Below the pieces are notes generated by a model. It searched no databases and was not told the DNA's origin. It worked only from the letters and a program-made list of their open reading frames with translations. From NCBI GenBank assembly GCA_038238245.1, contig JBBRXX010000022.1, positions 1 to 64,000 of the forward strand: DNA of 64,000 bases, read 5' to 3'. The position numbers were made by a program, and so were the translations under genes. Below, one piece after another: positions 51,581 through 60,228 of this stretch. The stretch's first letter is position 1; each line of letters opens with the position of its first letter. The DNA is from DASQHW01 sp038238245 (lineage in GTDB: Bacteria > Actinomycetota > Acidimicrobiia > IMCC26256 > PALSA-610).

Positions 51581-52218
51581 CGACGGTTCGGACCATCACG
51601 GTCATCGTTGCGGGCCTCGTCGCCTTCATGGTCGGAGGCGGGACGCACGAGTGGGTGCCGCCCCTCGTGCCGTTGGTGAACGCGCGCGTCGTGCCCACCG
51701 CGACCCATGACGTGTGGGCCGTCACGCCGTACCTGCCGGCGTACCGGCCCACGCCGGTCGTCCTCCGGGTCGCCGATCCCACGCGCGTCCGGATTCCCGC
51801 CATCGGTGTCGACGCACCGCTCGTGCCGCTCGGGCTGCAGGGCGACGGCACGATGGACGTGCCCGTCGACTTCGAGGCCGCGGGTTGGTACGACGACGGT
51901 CCCCGGCCGGGGGAAGACGGCCCCGCGGTGATCGCCGGCCATCTCGACTCCGAGGTCGGTCCCGCGGTGTTCTTCCGCTTGTCGCGGCTCCATCCGGGCG
52001 ACGAGATCAATGTGCCGCACGCCGATGGGAAGAACAGCACGTTCGTCGTGACGCGGGTCGCACGGTTCGACAAGCAGGAGTTCCCCACGGCCGACGTCTT
52101 CGGGCCGACGATCGGGCCCGAGCTCCGGCTCGTGACCTGCGGCGGCAGCTTCGACTTCACGCGCCGGACCTATCGCGGCAACACGGTCGTCTTCGCGTCC
52201 TTGAAGTCGACGCAGTAG
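51577..52218 (+). CDS. Class F sortase
   Basis: 213 residues. An N-terminal signal anchor (about 6-21) precedes the sortase barrel. Catalytic residues are H122 (VIAGHLDS), C188 (LVTCGG) and R200 (RRTYRGN). The RIPAIGVDAPLVPLGLQGDG lead-in is typical of class F/E actinobacterial sortases. The enzyme cleaves a sorting motif and links the protein to the cell wall; the neighbouring DUF4397 protein is the obvious candidate substrate. Confidence 0.92.
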   Translation: MTTVRTITVIVAGLVAFMVGGGTHEWVPPLVPLVNARVVPTATHDVWAVTPYLPAYRPTPVVLRVADPTRVRIPAIGVDAPLVPLGLQGDGTMDVPVDFEAAGWYDDGPRPGEDGPAVIAGHLDSEVGPAVFFRLSRLHPGDEINVPHADGKNSTFVVTRVARFDKQEFPTADVFGPTIGPELRLVTCGGSFDFTRRTYRGNTVVFASLKSTQ

Positions 52219-52229
52219 CGTCCCGAGGC

Positions 52230-52505
52230 GTGGGCCTCCTCGGCTGGATCGTCGTCGGGTTCGTCGCCGGCGCCTTTGCGCGCGCGGTCACGGGCGGCGG
52301 CTGGAACCTCGGTTGCTTCGGCACGATCCTCATCGGCGTCGCGGGCGGCCTCATCGGTGGGATGCTGTTCAACCTCGCAGGCGACGAGGGCATCGGCGAC
52401 TTCGGCCTGCGATCGATGTTCGTCGCGTTCGTGGGTGCGGTCGTGCTGTTGCTGATCGTCGGCCTGGCGACCGGCCGGCACCGCCGTTCTCCCCGGCGGT
52501 ACTAG
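52230..52505 (+). CDS. GlsB/YeaQ/YmgE-family small membrane protein
   Basis: 91 residues. Three hydrophobic helices with glycine zippers (GLLGWIVVGFVAGAFARAVT, TILIGVAGGLIGGMLFNLAG, then AFVGAVVLLLIVGLATG) are typical of the transglycosylase-associated/GlsB stress family. The GTG at 52230 follows the sortase stop by 11 bp, so it is probably in the same operon. Role unknown. Confidence 0.88.
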   Translation: MGLLGWIVVGFVAGAFARAVTGGGWNLGCFGTILIGVAGGLIGGMLFNLAGDEGIGDFGLRSMFVAFVGAVVLLLIVGLATGRHRRSPRRY

Positions 52506-52517
52506 CTCGACGCGCGG

Positions 52518-52745
52518 CTATACGTCGGCGGTGGGGAGCCCGAGATCCGGTTCGGAACCGGCGCGGACGTGCGTGGCCCGGTCGTCGCGGTCGAGCTCGA
52601 AGACCACCCGTTGTCCTTGGCGCAGCATGCGGAAGATCGAGCCTTGGAGCGCGTCGGCCGCGAGCACGATCTCGGCCCGGTCGGTGTCGCGCACGACGAT
52701 GCCTTCGCGCGTCGCCGGGTCGAACATCTTGACGGTGCCCTGCAT
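52518..52745 (-). CDS. Degenerate cold-shock-domain-like small protein
   Basis: 75 residues. MQGTVKMFDPATREGIVV, then FRMLRQGQRVVFELDRDDRA, follows the length and strand order of CspA-type proteins. RNP1, normally KGFGFI, reads REGIVV, and RNP2, normally VFVHF, reads EIVLAA, so the aromatic nucleic-acid-stacking residues are missing. It starts 13 bp downstream of rpmB on the same strand and is probably co-transcribed. Confidence 0.65.
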   Translation of the reverse strand: MQGTVKMFDPATREGIVVRDTDRAEIVLAADALQGSIFRMLRQGQRVVFELDRDDRATHVRAGSEPDLGLPTADV

Positions 52746-52758
52746 CGTGGAGCGCGAC

Positions 52759-52947
52759 CTAGGCCTTGACGACCTTGCCGGCCTTGAGGCACGACGTGCA
52801 CACGTTGAGACGCTTGGGTGTGCCGTTCACGATCGCGCGCACGCGCTGCACATTCGGGTTCCAACGCCGCTTCGTCCGGCGGTGCGAGTGGCTGAGCCGC
52901 ATGCCGAAGATCGGCTTCTTGCCGCACACGTCGCAGACGGATGCCAT
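52759..52947 (-). CDS. rpmB: 50S ribosomal protein L28
   Basis: 62 residues. CDVCGKKPIFGMRLSHSHRR with RRWNPNVQRVRA and the later NVCTSCLKAGKV is L28 with two CxxC pairs, i.e. the zinc-binding (C+) form. GAGGTG upstream of the ATG at 52947 decides the start over an in-frame upstream GTG/ATG. It is divergent from the DAK2 gene, as in other actinobacteria. Confidence 0.96.
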   Translation of the reverse strand: MASVCDVCGKKPIFGMRLSHSHRRTKRRWNPNVQRVRAIVNGTPKRLNVCTSCLKAGKVVKA

Positions 52948-52993
52948 CGCCAACACACCTCGGGGTCGAGTGCCGAGAACCGAACCCGGAGAG

Positions 52994-53011
52994 GCTAGCA
53001 CTAGCTACGAT
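52994..53011. promoter_or_regulatory. Possible promoter with small palindrome between rpmB and DAK2 gene
   Basis: GCTAG-CA-CTAGC (52994-53005) is followed directly by TACGAT (53006-53011), a good -10 hexamer for the plus strand. With the start codon at 53020 only 9 bp further, the DAK2 mRNA would be leaderless or nearly so. No clear -35 is seen. The palindrome could serve either divergent gene. Confidence 0.35.
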
Positions 53012-53019
53012 CAGTGCTG

Positions 53020-54633
53020 ATGCTCACCTCGCTGTCGGCGGCCGACCTCCGCCAAGCGGTGCTGCGCTTCCGGGACGCGCTCCGCGCGCATCAAGAAGAG
53101 CTCAACCGGCTGAACGTATACCCGGTACCGGACGGCGATACCGGCACCAACATGGCGCTCACGCTCGAGTCCGTGAGCAGCGAGCTGACGACGGCCGAAT
53201 CGATGCCCGAGGTGTGCCACGCCATCAGCCGTGGCTCGCTGATGGGTGCGCGCGGCAACTCGGGCGTCATCACCTCGCAGATCCTCCGCGGCCTCGTCGA
53301 CGGCTTCCCGGTGCTGGACGCGATCGACGGCGCCGCATTCGCGGCCGGGCTGCGCAATGGCGCCGACGCCGCGTACCAAGCCGTGATGCGCCCGGTCGAG
53401 GGCACGATCCTCACCGTCGTGCGGGAGGCCGCGGAAGCGGTCGAAGCGGCCGGCAACGAGTCGCTCGGCGAGCTGCTCGAGCGCGGCTTCGATGCCGCGA
53501 ACCGCGCGGTCGAGAAAACGCCCGAGCAGCTGCCCGTCCTCCGCGACGCAGGTGTCGTCGACGCTGGCGGCAAGGGCTTCACGCTCCTGCTGGCCGCGCT
53601 GCTCGAAGTGGTCGCCGGGCGCCCGATTCCGGAGCCCGAGATCGTCACCACGCCGGTGTCGGTCGCCGCCCACCTCGCGGGCGACCACGTTGCCGGCCTG
53701 CGGTACGAAGTCATGTACCTGCTCGACGCGGAGGACGCGACGATCCCGGGGTTTCGCAACGCGTGGAGCGCGATCGGTGACTCGATCGTCGTCGTGGGGG
53801 GCGACGGCCTGTGGAACTGCCACATCCACACGAACGACATCGGCGGATCGATCGAAGCCGGCCTCGATGCCGGTCGCCCCCGCAACGTCCGCGTCACCGA
53901 CCTGTTCGAGCAGGTCGAGGAGGAGTCATGGGTCCGTGAGGCGGAGGTCGTCGCCGACCTCACCGGTGCGACGACGGTCACCACCGCCGTGGTCGCGGTA
54001 GGTGTCGGTGACGGCGTCCGACGCTTGTTGACCAGCCTGGGCGTGCAGCACGTGGTTGCCGGCGGCCAGTCGATGAATCCTTCGACCGCCCAGATCCTCG
54101 AGGCCGTGGAGGCGTGCAACGCGACCGCGGTCATCGTGCTCCCGAACAACAAGAACATCGTGGCCGTCGCGAAGCAGGTCGACGAGCTCACCGAGAAGTC
54201 CGTGCAGGTGATCGCGACGCACAGCATCCCCGAAGCGCTTGCGGCGCTCGTGGAGTACGACCCCAACGCGCCGTGCGACGCGAACGCCCGTGCGATGGAC
54301 GCCGCGATCGAGCGTGTCCGTACGGGCGAGATCACCCAGGCGGTACGCGACGCGGCGATCGACGGCGAGACGGTGCGCGCCGGCGATTGGATCGCGCTGA
54401 CGCGCGACGGCCTCGTCGCGGCGACCGGCTCGCCGGCGGACGCGGTCTGCAAGCTGCTCGAGCACCTCGTCGGCGAGGACAGCGAGATCGTGACCGTGCT
54501 CGTCGGGAGTGACGCACCTGCGCACGAGACCGATCGCATCCGCGAGCACATCGAGTTCCGGTTCCCGCACGTCGAGGTCGAGTTCCACGACGGCGGCCAG
54601 CCCCTCTACCCGTATCTTGTCGGGGTTGAGTAA
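53020..54633 (+). CDS. DAK2-domain protein (YloV/FakA-like)
   Basis: 537 residues. The N-terminal DAK2/DhaL-type nucleotide-binding domain carries LNVYPVPDGDTGTNM with the Asp triad, GARGNSGVITSQILRG, and DAGGKGFTLLL. The FakA-type middle and C-terminal domains include WNCHIHTNDIG. In Firmicutes FakA phosphorylates fatty acids bound to FakB; its role in actinobacteria is unproven, but the plsX gene downstream fits. A GTG at 53014 is an alternative start. It overlaps recG. Confidence 0.9.
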   Translation: MLTSLSAADLRQAVLRFRDALRAHQEELNRLNVYPVPDGDTGTNMALTLESVSSELTTAESMPEVCHAISRGSLMGARGNSGVITSQILRGLVDGFPVLDAIDGAAFAAGLRNGADAAYQAVMRPVEGTILTVVREAAEAVEAAGNESLGELLERGFDAANRAVEKTPEQLPVLRDAGVVDAGGKGFTLLLAALLEVVAGRPIPEPEIVTTPVSVAAHLAGDHVAGLRYEVMYLLDAEDATIPGFRNAWSAIGDSIVVVGGDGLWNCHIHTNDIGGSIEAGLDAGRPRNVRVTDLFEQVEEESWVREAEVVADLTGATTVTTAVVAVGVGDGVRRLLTSLGVQHVVAGGQSMNPSTAQILEAVEACNATAVIVLPNNKNIVAVAKQVDELTEKSVQVIATHSIPEALAALVEYDPNAPCDANARAMDAAIERVRTGEITQAVRDAAIDGETVRAGDWIALTRDGLVAATGSPADAVCKLLEHLVGEDSEIVTVLVGSDAPAHETDRIREHIEFRFPHVEVEFHDGGQPLYPYLVGVE

Positions 54634-56764
54634 TCCCATCACGTTGCGCGAGCTCGCGGACCTTCCTGTCCGCGAGCTCTCGAGTGTCGGGCCCAAGCTC
54701 GAGCCGCGCCTCGCGGACATGGGCATCGAAACCGTCCTCGACGTGCTGCAGCACTACCCGCGGCGGTGGGTCGATCGAAGCCGAAAGGCCGATATCGCGA
54801 CCCTCGCCGTCGGCGAGGAGGCGACGGTGTTCGCCGAGGTGCGCACGATCCGGGGCCGGCGGACCCGTCAGGGTCGGGCGCTCGTCGAAGCCGTCGTCTA
54901 CGACGGCACCTCGGTGCTCAACATCACGTTCTTCAACCAGGCATGGCGCGAGAAGCAACTGAGCGTCGGTACCGAGGCGTCGTTCTTCGGCAAGCTCGAC
55001 GTGTATCGCGGAAAGCGGCAGATGACGAACCCGGTCGTCGACGTCGTCGGCCGCGCCGGCGAGGCCGACGAGAAGACCGGTGTCATCGTGCCGGTGTATC
55101 CCCAGTCGGGGAAGGCCGAGGTCTTCACGTGGCAGCTGCGCAAGATCGTCGTGGAGGCGCTGCGACGTTGCGCGAAGCGGGGGCTCGCCGACCCGCTCGA
55201 CGACGCAATGCTCGACCGCCTCGACCTGGTTGGTCGCGACGTCGCCTACCGGGGGATCCATGCGCCGGACGCCATGCGCGAGCTGCACGCGGCCGAGCGA
55301 CGCTTGAAGTTCGACGAGTTCCTGCGCATGCAGGTCGGCCTCGTCGCCCGCAAGCGCGCGCTTGCCGCCGAGCAATCGGGTATCTCCCACAAGGTCGACG
55401 GTCCGCTGGTCGACGCGTTCGTCGGACAGTTGCCCTTCGTGCTCACCGGCGACCAACGACGCACGATCGAGGAGATCACCCGCGACATGGCCGGCGCGGC
55501 ACCCATGCACCGCCTGTTGCAGGGCGATGTCGGCTCGGGCAAGACGGTCGTCGCGCTCGCGGCGCTTCTCATCGCGGTGCAGGGCGGGTACCAGGGCGCA
55601 TTCATGGCGCCCACCGAAGTCCTCGCCGAGCAGCACTATCTCGGTTCGCTCCGGATGCTCGAAGGGCTGCAGGTTCCCGCCGACGGTTCATTGCTCGCCG
55701 AGCGACCCGTGCGCATCGAGCTGCTGACGAACCGCACGACCGCGGCCGAGCGCCGTCGCATCTCGGCCGGTCTGGATGCGGGTGAGGTCGACATCCTCGT
55801 CGGTACGCACGCGTTGCTGTACGGCGACGCGCGGTTCTCACGTCTCGGGCTCGCGGTCGTCGACGAGCAGCACCGCTTCGGCGTGGAACAACGTGCGTTG
55901 TTGCGCGGCAAGGGCGACGAGCCCGACGTGCTCGTGATGACCGCGACGCCCATCCCGCGCACCGCGGCGATGCTCGTGTACGGCGACCTGGACCGGTCCG
56001 AGCTGCGGGAGATGCCGCCCGCCCGCACGCCGATCGCGACGACCGTCGTCGGCCCGAGCCCCCTGGAGCACGCGGCCGCGTGGGCACACCTCCGCGCCCA
56101 GGTGGACGAGGGGCACCAGGCCTACGTCGTGTGTCCTCTGGTGGACGACAAGGGCAAGGTCGAGGCCAAGGCCGCGACCGCCGAGTACGAGCGCCTGCAG
56201 GCCGAAGAGCTGCGCGGCTTGCGCGTCGGGTTGTTGCACGGCCAGATGAAGTCCAAGGAGAAGGAGGAGATGATGGCTGCGTTCCGCGTCGGCACCGTGC
56301 AGGTGCTGGTGGCGACGACCGTGATCGAGGTCGGTGTCGACGTGGCGAACGCGACCGTGATGCTCGTGGAGGACGCCGACCGCTTCGGCCTCTCGCAGCT
56401 GCACCAGTTGCGCGGTCGCGTCGGGCGCGGCGAGGCCGCGTCGCAGTGTTTCCTGTTTGCCGATCCGACGACGCCCGAGGGCGAGGAACGTGTGCTCGCG
56501 ATGGCCGCTTCCGTCGACGGTTTCGACCTCGCGGAGAAGGACCTGGAGATACGGGGCGCCGGCGAGGTGTTCGGCGAGCGGCAGTCCGGGTTCAGCGACC
56601 TCAAGCTCGGCCGCATCCCGCGCGACGAGGCGATCGTGATGGAAGCGCGGCGCGCGGCCGAAGACGTGCTCGACGCCGATCCCGACCTGACCGACCATGC
56701 CCAGCTGCGGGAAGAAGTCGCTGATCTCCTGGGCGACGACGTGGAGTTCTTGTTCAAGTCGTGA
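54626..56764 (+). CDS. recG: ATP-dependent DNA helicase RecG
   Basis: 712 residues. An N-terminal wedge/OB domain (LSSVGPKLEPRLADMGIETV) precedes helicase motifs: Walker A GDVGSGKT from 300, VVDEQHRFG near 413, TATPIPRT, and QLHQLRGRVGRGEA. It remodels stalled forks and branched DNA. It probably starts at a TTG (54626) overlapping the DAK2 stop; another TTG at 54653 is possible. It overlaps rsmD by 4 bp. Confidence 0.95.
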   Translation: MSNPITLRELADLPVRELSSVGPKLEPRLADMGIETVLDVLQHYPRRWVDRSRKADIATLAVGEEATVFAEVRTIRGRRTRQGRALVEAVVYDGTSVLNITFFNQAWREKQLSVGTEASFFGKLDVYRGKRQMTNPVVDVVGRAGEADEKTGVIVPVYPQSGKAEVFTWQLRKIVVEALRRCAKRGLADPLDDAMLDRLDLVGRDVAYRGIHAPDAMRELHAAERRLKFDEFLRMQVGLVARKRALAAEQSGISHKVDGPLVDAFVGQLPFVLTGDQRRTIEEITRDMAGAAPMHRLLQGDVGSGKTVVALAALLIAVQGGYQGAFMAPTEVLAEQHYLGSLRMLEGLQVPADGSLLAERPVRIELLTNRTTAAERRRISAGLDAGEVDILVGTHALLYGDARFSRLGLAVVDEQHRFGVEQRALLRGKGDEPDVLVMTATPIPRTAAMLVYGDLDRSELREMPPARTPIATTVVGPSPLEHAAAWAHLRAQVDEGHQAYVVCPLVDDKGKVEAKAATAEYERLQAEELRGLRVGLLHGQMKSKEKEEMMAAFRVGTVQVLVATTVIEVGVDVANATVMLVEDADRFGLSQLHQLRGRVGRGEAASQCFLFADPTTPEGEERVLAMAASVDGFDLAEKDLEIRGAGEVFGERQSGFSDLKLGRIPRDEAIVMEARRAAEDVLDADPDLTDHAQLREEVADLLGDDVEFLFKS

Positions 56765-57333
56765 GCCGGCCGAAGGGACTGCGCGTGATCGCGGGCAGTG
56801 CACGCGGGCGCAAGCTCGCGGCGCCGCCCGGCGACCGGGTGAGACCGACGAAGGACATGGTGCGCGAGGCCATGTTCTCCGCGCTGGACGCGCGCGGCGC
56901 GCTCGTGGACGCGACGGTGCTCGACCTCTTCGCGGGCACCGGCGCGCTCGGCATCGAGGCGTTGTCGCGGGGCGCGACGCGCGCAGTGCTCGTCGAGCAT
57001 GATCCCGCCGCGCTCGATGCGATCTCGGCGAACGTGGACACGCTCCGACTCGGTGACCGCGCGCGCGTCGTGCGGGATGACGTCGCTCGTTTCCTGCGCG
57101 GTCCGCTCCCGGGGAGCCCGTTCGATCTCGTGCTGCTCGATCCGCCGTACGACACGACCGACGAGGATGTCACCGCGCTCCTCGTGGCACTCGATCGTCC
57201 CGGTTGGCTCGCGCCGGACGCCATCGTGAGCGTCGAACGGCCCGCGCGTCACCCCGTGGTCGTACCGAACGGGTGGCGAACCGGCTGGGAGCGAGCCTTC
57301 GGCGATACGCTGATGTCGTTCTGCTGGAGATAA
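56761..57333 (+). CDS. rsmD: 16S rRNA (guanine966-N2)-methyltransferase RsmD
   Basis: 190 residues. RVIAGSARGRKLAAPPGD, RPTKDMVREAMFSAL, the SAM-binding VLDLFAGTGALGIEALSRGA and the catalytic LLDPPYD are all present. It methylates G966 of 16S rRNA. The GTG overlaps the recG stop, and coaD follows 12 bp later, the usual rsmD-coaD pair. Confidence 0.95.
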   Translation: MSRPKGLRVIAGSARGRKLAAPPGDRVRPTKDMVREAMFSALDARGALVDATVLDLFAGTGALGIEALSRGATRAVLVEHDPAALDAISANVDTLRLGDRARVVRDDVARFLRGPLPGSPFDLVLLDPPYDTTDEDVTALLVALDRPGWLAPDAIVSVERPARHPVVVPNGWRTGWERAFGDTLMSFCWR

Positions 57334-57345
57334 CAGGAGATCTGT

Positions 57346-57834
57346 GTGGCGATCGCCCTCTGCCCGGGCTCCTTCGACCCGGTCACCCTCGGCCACCTCG
57401 ACATCATCGAACGCTCGGCCCGCCACTTCGAGGCTGTGATCATCGCGGTGATCCGCAATCCGCAGAAGACGCAATCGCTGTTCACGCTCGAAGAGCGCCA
57501 GGAGATGCTCGAGGAGGCGCTGCCTCACGTCGCGAACGTGCGGATCGAGTTCTTCAAGGGTCTGCTGGTCGAGTTCGCGAAAGAGCACGGTGCGGATGCG
57601 ATCGTCAGGGGCCTGCGCGCCGTCTCCGATTTCGACTACGAGCTCCAGATGGCGCAGATGAACCAGAAGCTCTCGGGCATCGACACCTTCTTCCTGTCGA
57701 CGAGCCCGCAGTACTCGTTCCTCTCGTCGAGCCTGGTGCGCGAGGTTGCGCGCTTCGGCGGTGACGTGTCGGCGATGGTGCCGAAGCACGTGAACGACCG
57801 GCTCATCGAGCTGTTCCGCGCCAAGGGGACGTGA
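57346..57834 (+). CDS. coaD: Phosphopantetheine adenylyltransferase
   Basis: 162 residues. LCPGSFDPVTLGHLDIIERS holds the GH nucleotide site. VRGLRAVSDFDYELQMAQMN and YSFLSSSLVREVA are the other hallmark blocks. It makes dephospho-CoA in CoA synthesis. It starts at the second of two overlapping GTGs, with AGGAG upstream. It is translationally coupled to the coiled-coil gene. Confidence 0.96.
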   Translation: MAIALCPGSFDPVTLGHLDIIERSARHFEAVIIAVIRNPQKTQSLFTLEERQEMLEEALPHVANVRIEFFKGLLVEFAKEHGADAIVRGLRAVSDFDYELQMAQMNQKLSGIDTFFLSTSPQYSFLSSSLVREVARFGGDVSAMVPKHVNDRLIELFRAKGT

Positions 57835-58382
57835 CGGTGTTCGAGGATCAGCCGGACAAGGTTCCTGACACGGCTGCCCTGTTGCAGCGCCTGCAGGAGA
57901 TGTTGGAGAACGCGCGCAAGCTTCCGATGTCGGCATCGGTGTCCTTGAACCGCGAAGAGTTCGGCTCGATGCTGCAGGACGCCATCGACGCGCTTCCTGA
58001 CGAGCTGCGCGAGTCGCGCTGGTTGCTGAAGGAGCGCGAGCAGGTCGTCGAACGGGCGCAGAACGAAGCGCAGCGACTCCTCGAGGCCGCGCGGGTGCGC
58101 GCCGAGCGCATGGTGGAGAAGAACGAGCTCGTGCGCGAGGCGCGACGTACCGCCGAGGAGATGATCGAAGACGCCGAACGCCAGGCCGGGGCCATGCGGC
58201 ACGAGGCCGAGGACTACGTCGATCGCAAGCTCGCGTCGTTCGAGGTCGTCTTGGACCGGACGATGCAAGCGGTGCAGAAGGGGCGGGAGCGGCTTCAGGT
58301 CCAGACCAGCCCCGACGTGCCGCCCGAAGCCGAGATTCTCGACGACGATGGTGCCTTCTTCGACCAGGATGATCTGGCCTGA
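57831..58382 (+). CDS. sepIVA: SepIVA-like coiled-coil protein (DivIVA-related, Rv2927c family)
   Basis: 183 residues, almost all charged helix. The segment VVERAQNEAQRLLEAARVRA continuing through RRTAEEMIEDAERQAGAMRH is a long coiled coil. Location between coaD and yceD-rpmF matches the mycobacterial DivIVA-like septation factor SepIVA (Rv2927c). A role in envelope growth or septation is inferred from that synteny. The GTG at 57831 overlaps coaD; a second in-frame GTG at 57837 is possible. Confidence 0.8.
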   Translation: MTVFEDQPDKVPDTAALLQRLQEMLENARKLPMSASVSLNREEFGSMLQDAIDALPDELRESRWLLKEREQVVERAQNEAQRLLEAARVRAERMVEKNELVREARRTAEEMIEDAERQAGAMRHEAEDYVDRKLASFEVVLDRTMQAVQKGRERLQVQTSPDVPPEAEILDDDGAFFDQDDLA

Positions 58383-58416
58383 CCGATTTCTGACCGGCCG
58401 GAAAAGCCTGGTGAGC

Positions 58417-58425
58417 TGGTAGAAT
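58417..58425 (+). promoter_or_regulatory. Extended -10 promoter element upstream of yceD-rpmF
   Basis: TGGTAGAAT fits the TGNTANNNT extended -10 consensus and lies 80 bp before the yceD start, in one of the few real gaps (58383-58504) of this cluster. No convincing -35 is present, as expected for extended -10 promoters. It would give the yceD-rpmF-plsX-rnc-smc block its own promoter. Confidence 0.45.
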
Positions 58426-58504
58426 CGGTGCGTTCCGGCTGTCCGGCGGTTACATTCCCGCTCAGTCCGTCCAGCGCCCCGGGCGCTCTGCCAAACGAGC
58501 CCGC

Positions 58505-59011
58505 ATGGCTACCCCGAACCCATTCCGCATCCCCGTCGCCGATCTCCTCAAGCGGCACGGCGCCGCGCGCCCGGAACACGTGTCGGCGCCGTTGGCGGCG
58601 CTGCACGGCCAGGGCGCCGAAGTACCCGCCGACCGGCCGATCGACCTCGATCTCACGCTGGAGCGGGTCTCGGAGGGCATCGTCGTGCGTGGGAGCGTTG
58701 AGGCGCACTGGCAGGCGGCCTGCAGCCGCTGTCTCGAGCCCGTCCAGGGCGAGGTCTCGGTACACGTCGACGAGCTGTTCGAGAACCATCCGCTCGCCGG
58801 CGAGACGTACCTCCTCGACCACGACGTCATCGACGTCGAGCCGCTCGTGCGTGACGCGCTGCTGCTGGAGCTGCCCGCCGCGCCGCTCTGCCGCGAGGAC
58901 TGCGCGGGCCTGTGTCCGGAGTGTGGCATCGACCGAAACGATGCCTCGTGCGACTGCGGAACCGAAGAACTCGACCCCCGGTGGGCGGCCTTGCGGTCGC
59001 TCGACCTCTAG
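58505..59011 (+). CDS. yceD: YceD/DUF177 family protein
   Basis: 168 residues. The central CSRCLEPVQGEVSVHVDELF and C-terminal CREDCAGLCPECGIDRNDAS with the final CDC are the DUF177 cysteine patterns. YceD in E. coli and its plant homologues act in 23S rRNA accumulation and is nearly always encoded upstream of rpmF, as here. The cysteines may bind zinc. Confidence 0.93.
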   Translation: MATPNPFRIPVADLLKRHGAARPEHVSAPLAALHGQGAEVPADRPIDLDLTLERVSEGIVVRGSVEAHWQAACSRCLEPVQGEVSVHVDELFENHPLAGETYLLDHDVIDVEPLVRDALLLELPAAPLCREDCAGLCPECGIDRNDASCDCGTEELDPRWAALRSLDL

Positions 59012-59030
59012 ATCTCCGAGGAGCCAATCC

Positions 59031-59210
59031 ATGGCCGTCCCGAAGCGCAAGACGAGCCGCTCGGCGACTCGTTCGCGCAAATCGGCGAACATGCGACTCA
59101 CCGTGCCACCGCATTCGCTGTGCCCGAATTGCGGCGCGTCCCGGCTCCCGCACACCGTGTGCAGCAACTGCGGTTGGTACCGAGGCCGCCAGGTCCTCGA
59201 CGTCGAGTAG
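59031..59210 (+). CDS. rpmF: 50S ribosomal protein L32
   Basis: 59 residues. AVPKRKTSRSATRSRKSANM and the zinc ribbon CPNCGASRLPHTVCSNCGWY identify the C+ form of L32. GAGGAG precedes the ATG. It sits 19 bp after yceD and 16 bp before plsX. Confidence 0.97.
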   Translation: MAVPKRKTSRSATRSRKSANMRLTVPPHSLCPNCGASRLPHTVCSNCGWYRGRQVLDVE

Positions 59211-59226
59211 CGCGAAGGACGCGTCA

Positions 59227-60228
59227 TTGTCGGCCGTGATCGCGATCGACGCGATGGGGGGCGATCGGGCGCCGGGTGAGATCGTCGCGGGCGCGATCCG
59301 AGCGGTCGAGGAATGCGACGTCGACATCCTCCTCGTCGGCCGGCCCGACGCGATCGCGGCGCACCTGCCGGGCGGCGCCGCGCCCGCGCGTGTCGAGATC
59401 CTCGCCGCGTCCGAGGTCGTCGGCATGCACGAGGATCCGGCCAATGCCGTGCGCACGCGCACCGATGCGTCGCTCGTGCGCGCCGCAGAAGCAGTTCGCG
59501 ACGGGCGGGCCGCCGGAATGGTCGGCGCCGGGAACACCGGCGCGACGATGGCCGCCGCGCTCCTCCGATGGGGGCGCATCAAAGGTGTGCACCGGCCCGC
59601 GATCGCCATCCCTGTGCCGGTGATCGGCACCGACCGCATGCAGCTGCTCGTGGACGCCGGCGCAACGGTCGATCCCGACGCCGAGTGGCTCGTCGAGTGG
59701 GCGGCCCTCGCACGCGAGTACGCGCGGGTGCGGCTGGGCGTCGACGAGCCGACCGTCGGCTTGCTGTCGAACGGTGAAGAGGCGGGGAAGGGCGACGCGC
59801 TGCGAAAGCGGGCCTTCGCGCTCCTGGAGGAGACGAAGGGCTTCGCGGGCAACGTCGAGGGTCGCGACCTGATGTCCCCGAGCGTCGACGTCATCGTCAC
59901 CGACGGCTTCACCGGCAACGTCGTGCTCAAGGCGCTCGAAGGCGCGTTGATGGGCCTCGCCGGCCTCGTGTTCGGTGTCGTCGACGAGGAGGGCGCGCCG
60001 TGGGCCGGTGCTGCCACGGCGCTGAAGCTGCGCCTCCTCGAGGCGGCGTCCGCGCTCGTGCCCGACAACACCGGCGGCGGCATGCTGCTCGGGGTCAAGG
60101 GTGTCTGCGTGATCTCGCACGGCTCGTCCAGCGCGAACGCGATCGTCAACGCAGTGCGCGTCGCGCGCGACTGCGTCGAGGCGGACGTCGTCGCGCGGCT
60201 GACCGAGGCGGTGTCGGGTGCCCGCTGA
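59227..60228 (+). CDS. plsX: Phosphate acyltransferase PlsX
   Basis: 333 residues. IAIDAMGGDRAPGEIVAGAI, GAGNTGATMAAAL, DVIVTDGFTGNVVLKALEG and GVKGVCVISHGSSSANAI are the PlsX hallmarks. It makes acyl-phosphate from acyl-ACP for phospholipid synthesis. The TTG at 59227 is chosen because AAGGA lies 8 nt upstream; a GTG at 59236 is possible. The ACP-like gene begins within its last codons. Confidence 0.95.
   Translation: MSAVIAIDAMGGDRAPGEIVAGAIRAVEECDVDILLVGRPDAIAAHLPGGAAPARVEILAASEVVGMHEDPANAVRTRTDASLVRAAEAVRDGRAAGMVGAGNTGATMAAALLRWGRIKGVHRPAIAIPVPVIGTDRMQLLVDAGATVDPDAEWLVEWAALAREYARVRLGVDEPTVGLLSNGEEAGKGDALRKRAFALLEETKGFAGNVEGRDLMSPSVDVIVTDGFTGNVVLKALEGALMGLAGLVFGVVDEEGAPWAGAATALKLRLLEAASALVPDNTGGGMLLGVKGVCVISHGSSSANAIVNAVRVARDCVEADVVARLTEAVSGAR

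Noticed and set aside
56122..57936. 604-residue minus-strand frame across recG, rsmD and coaD
   Set aside because: It spans three well-identified plus-strand genes and has shadow-like composition.
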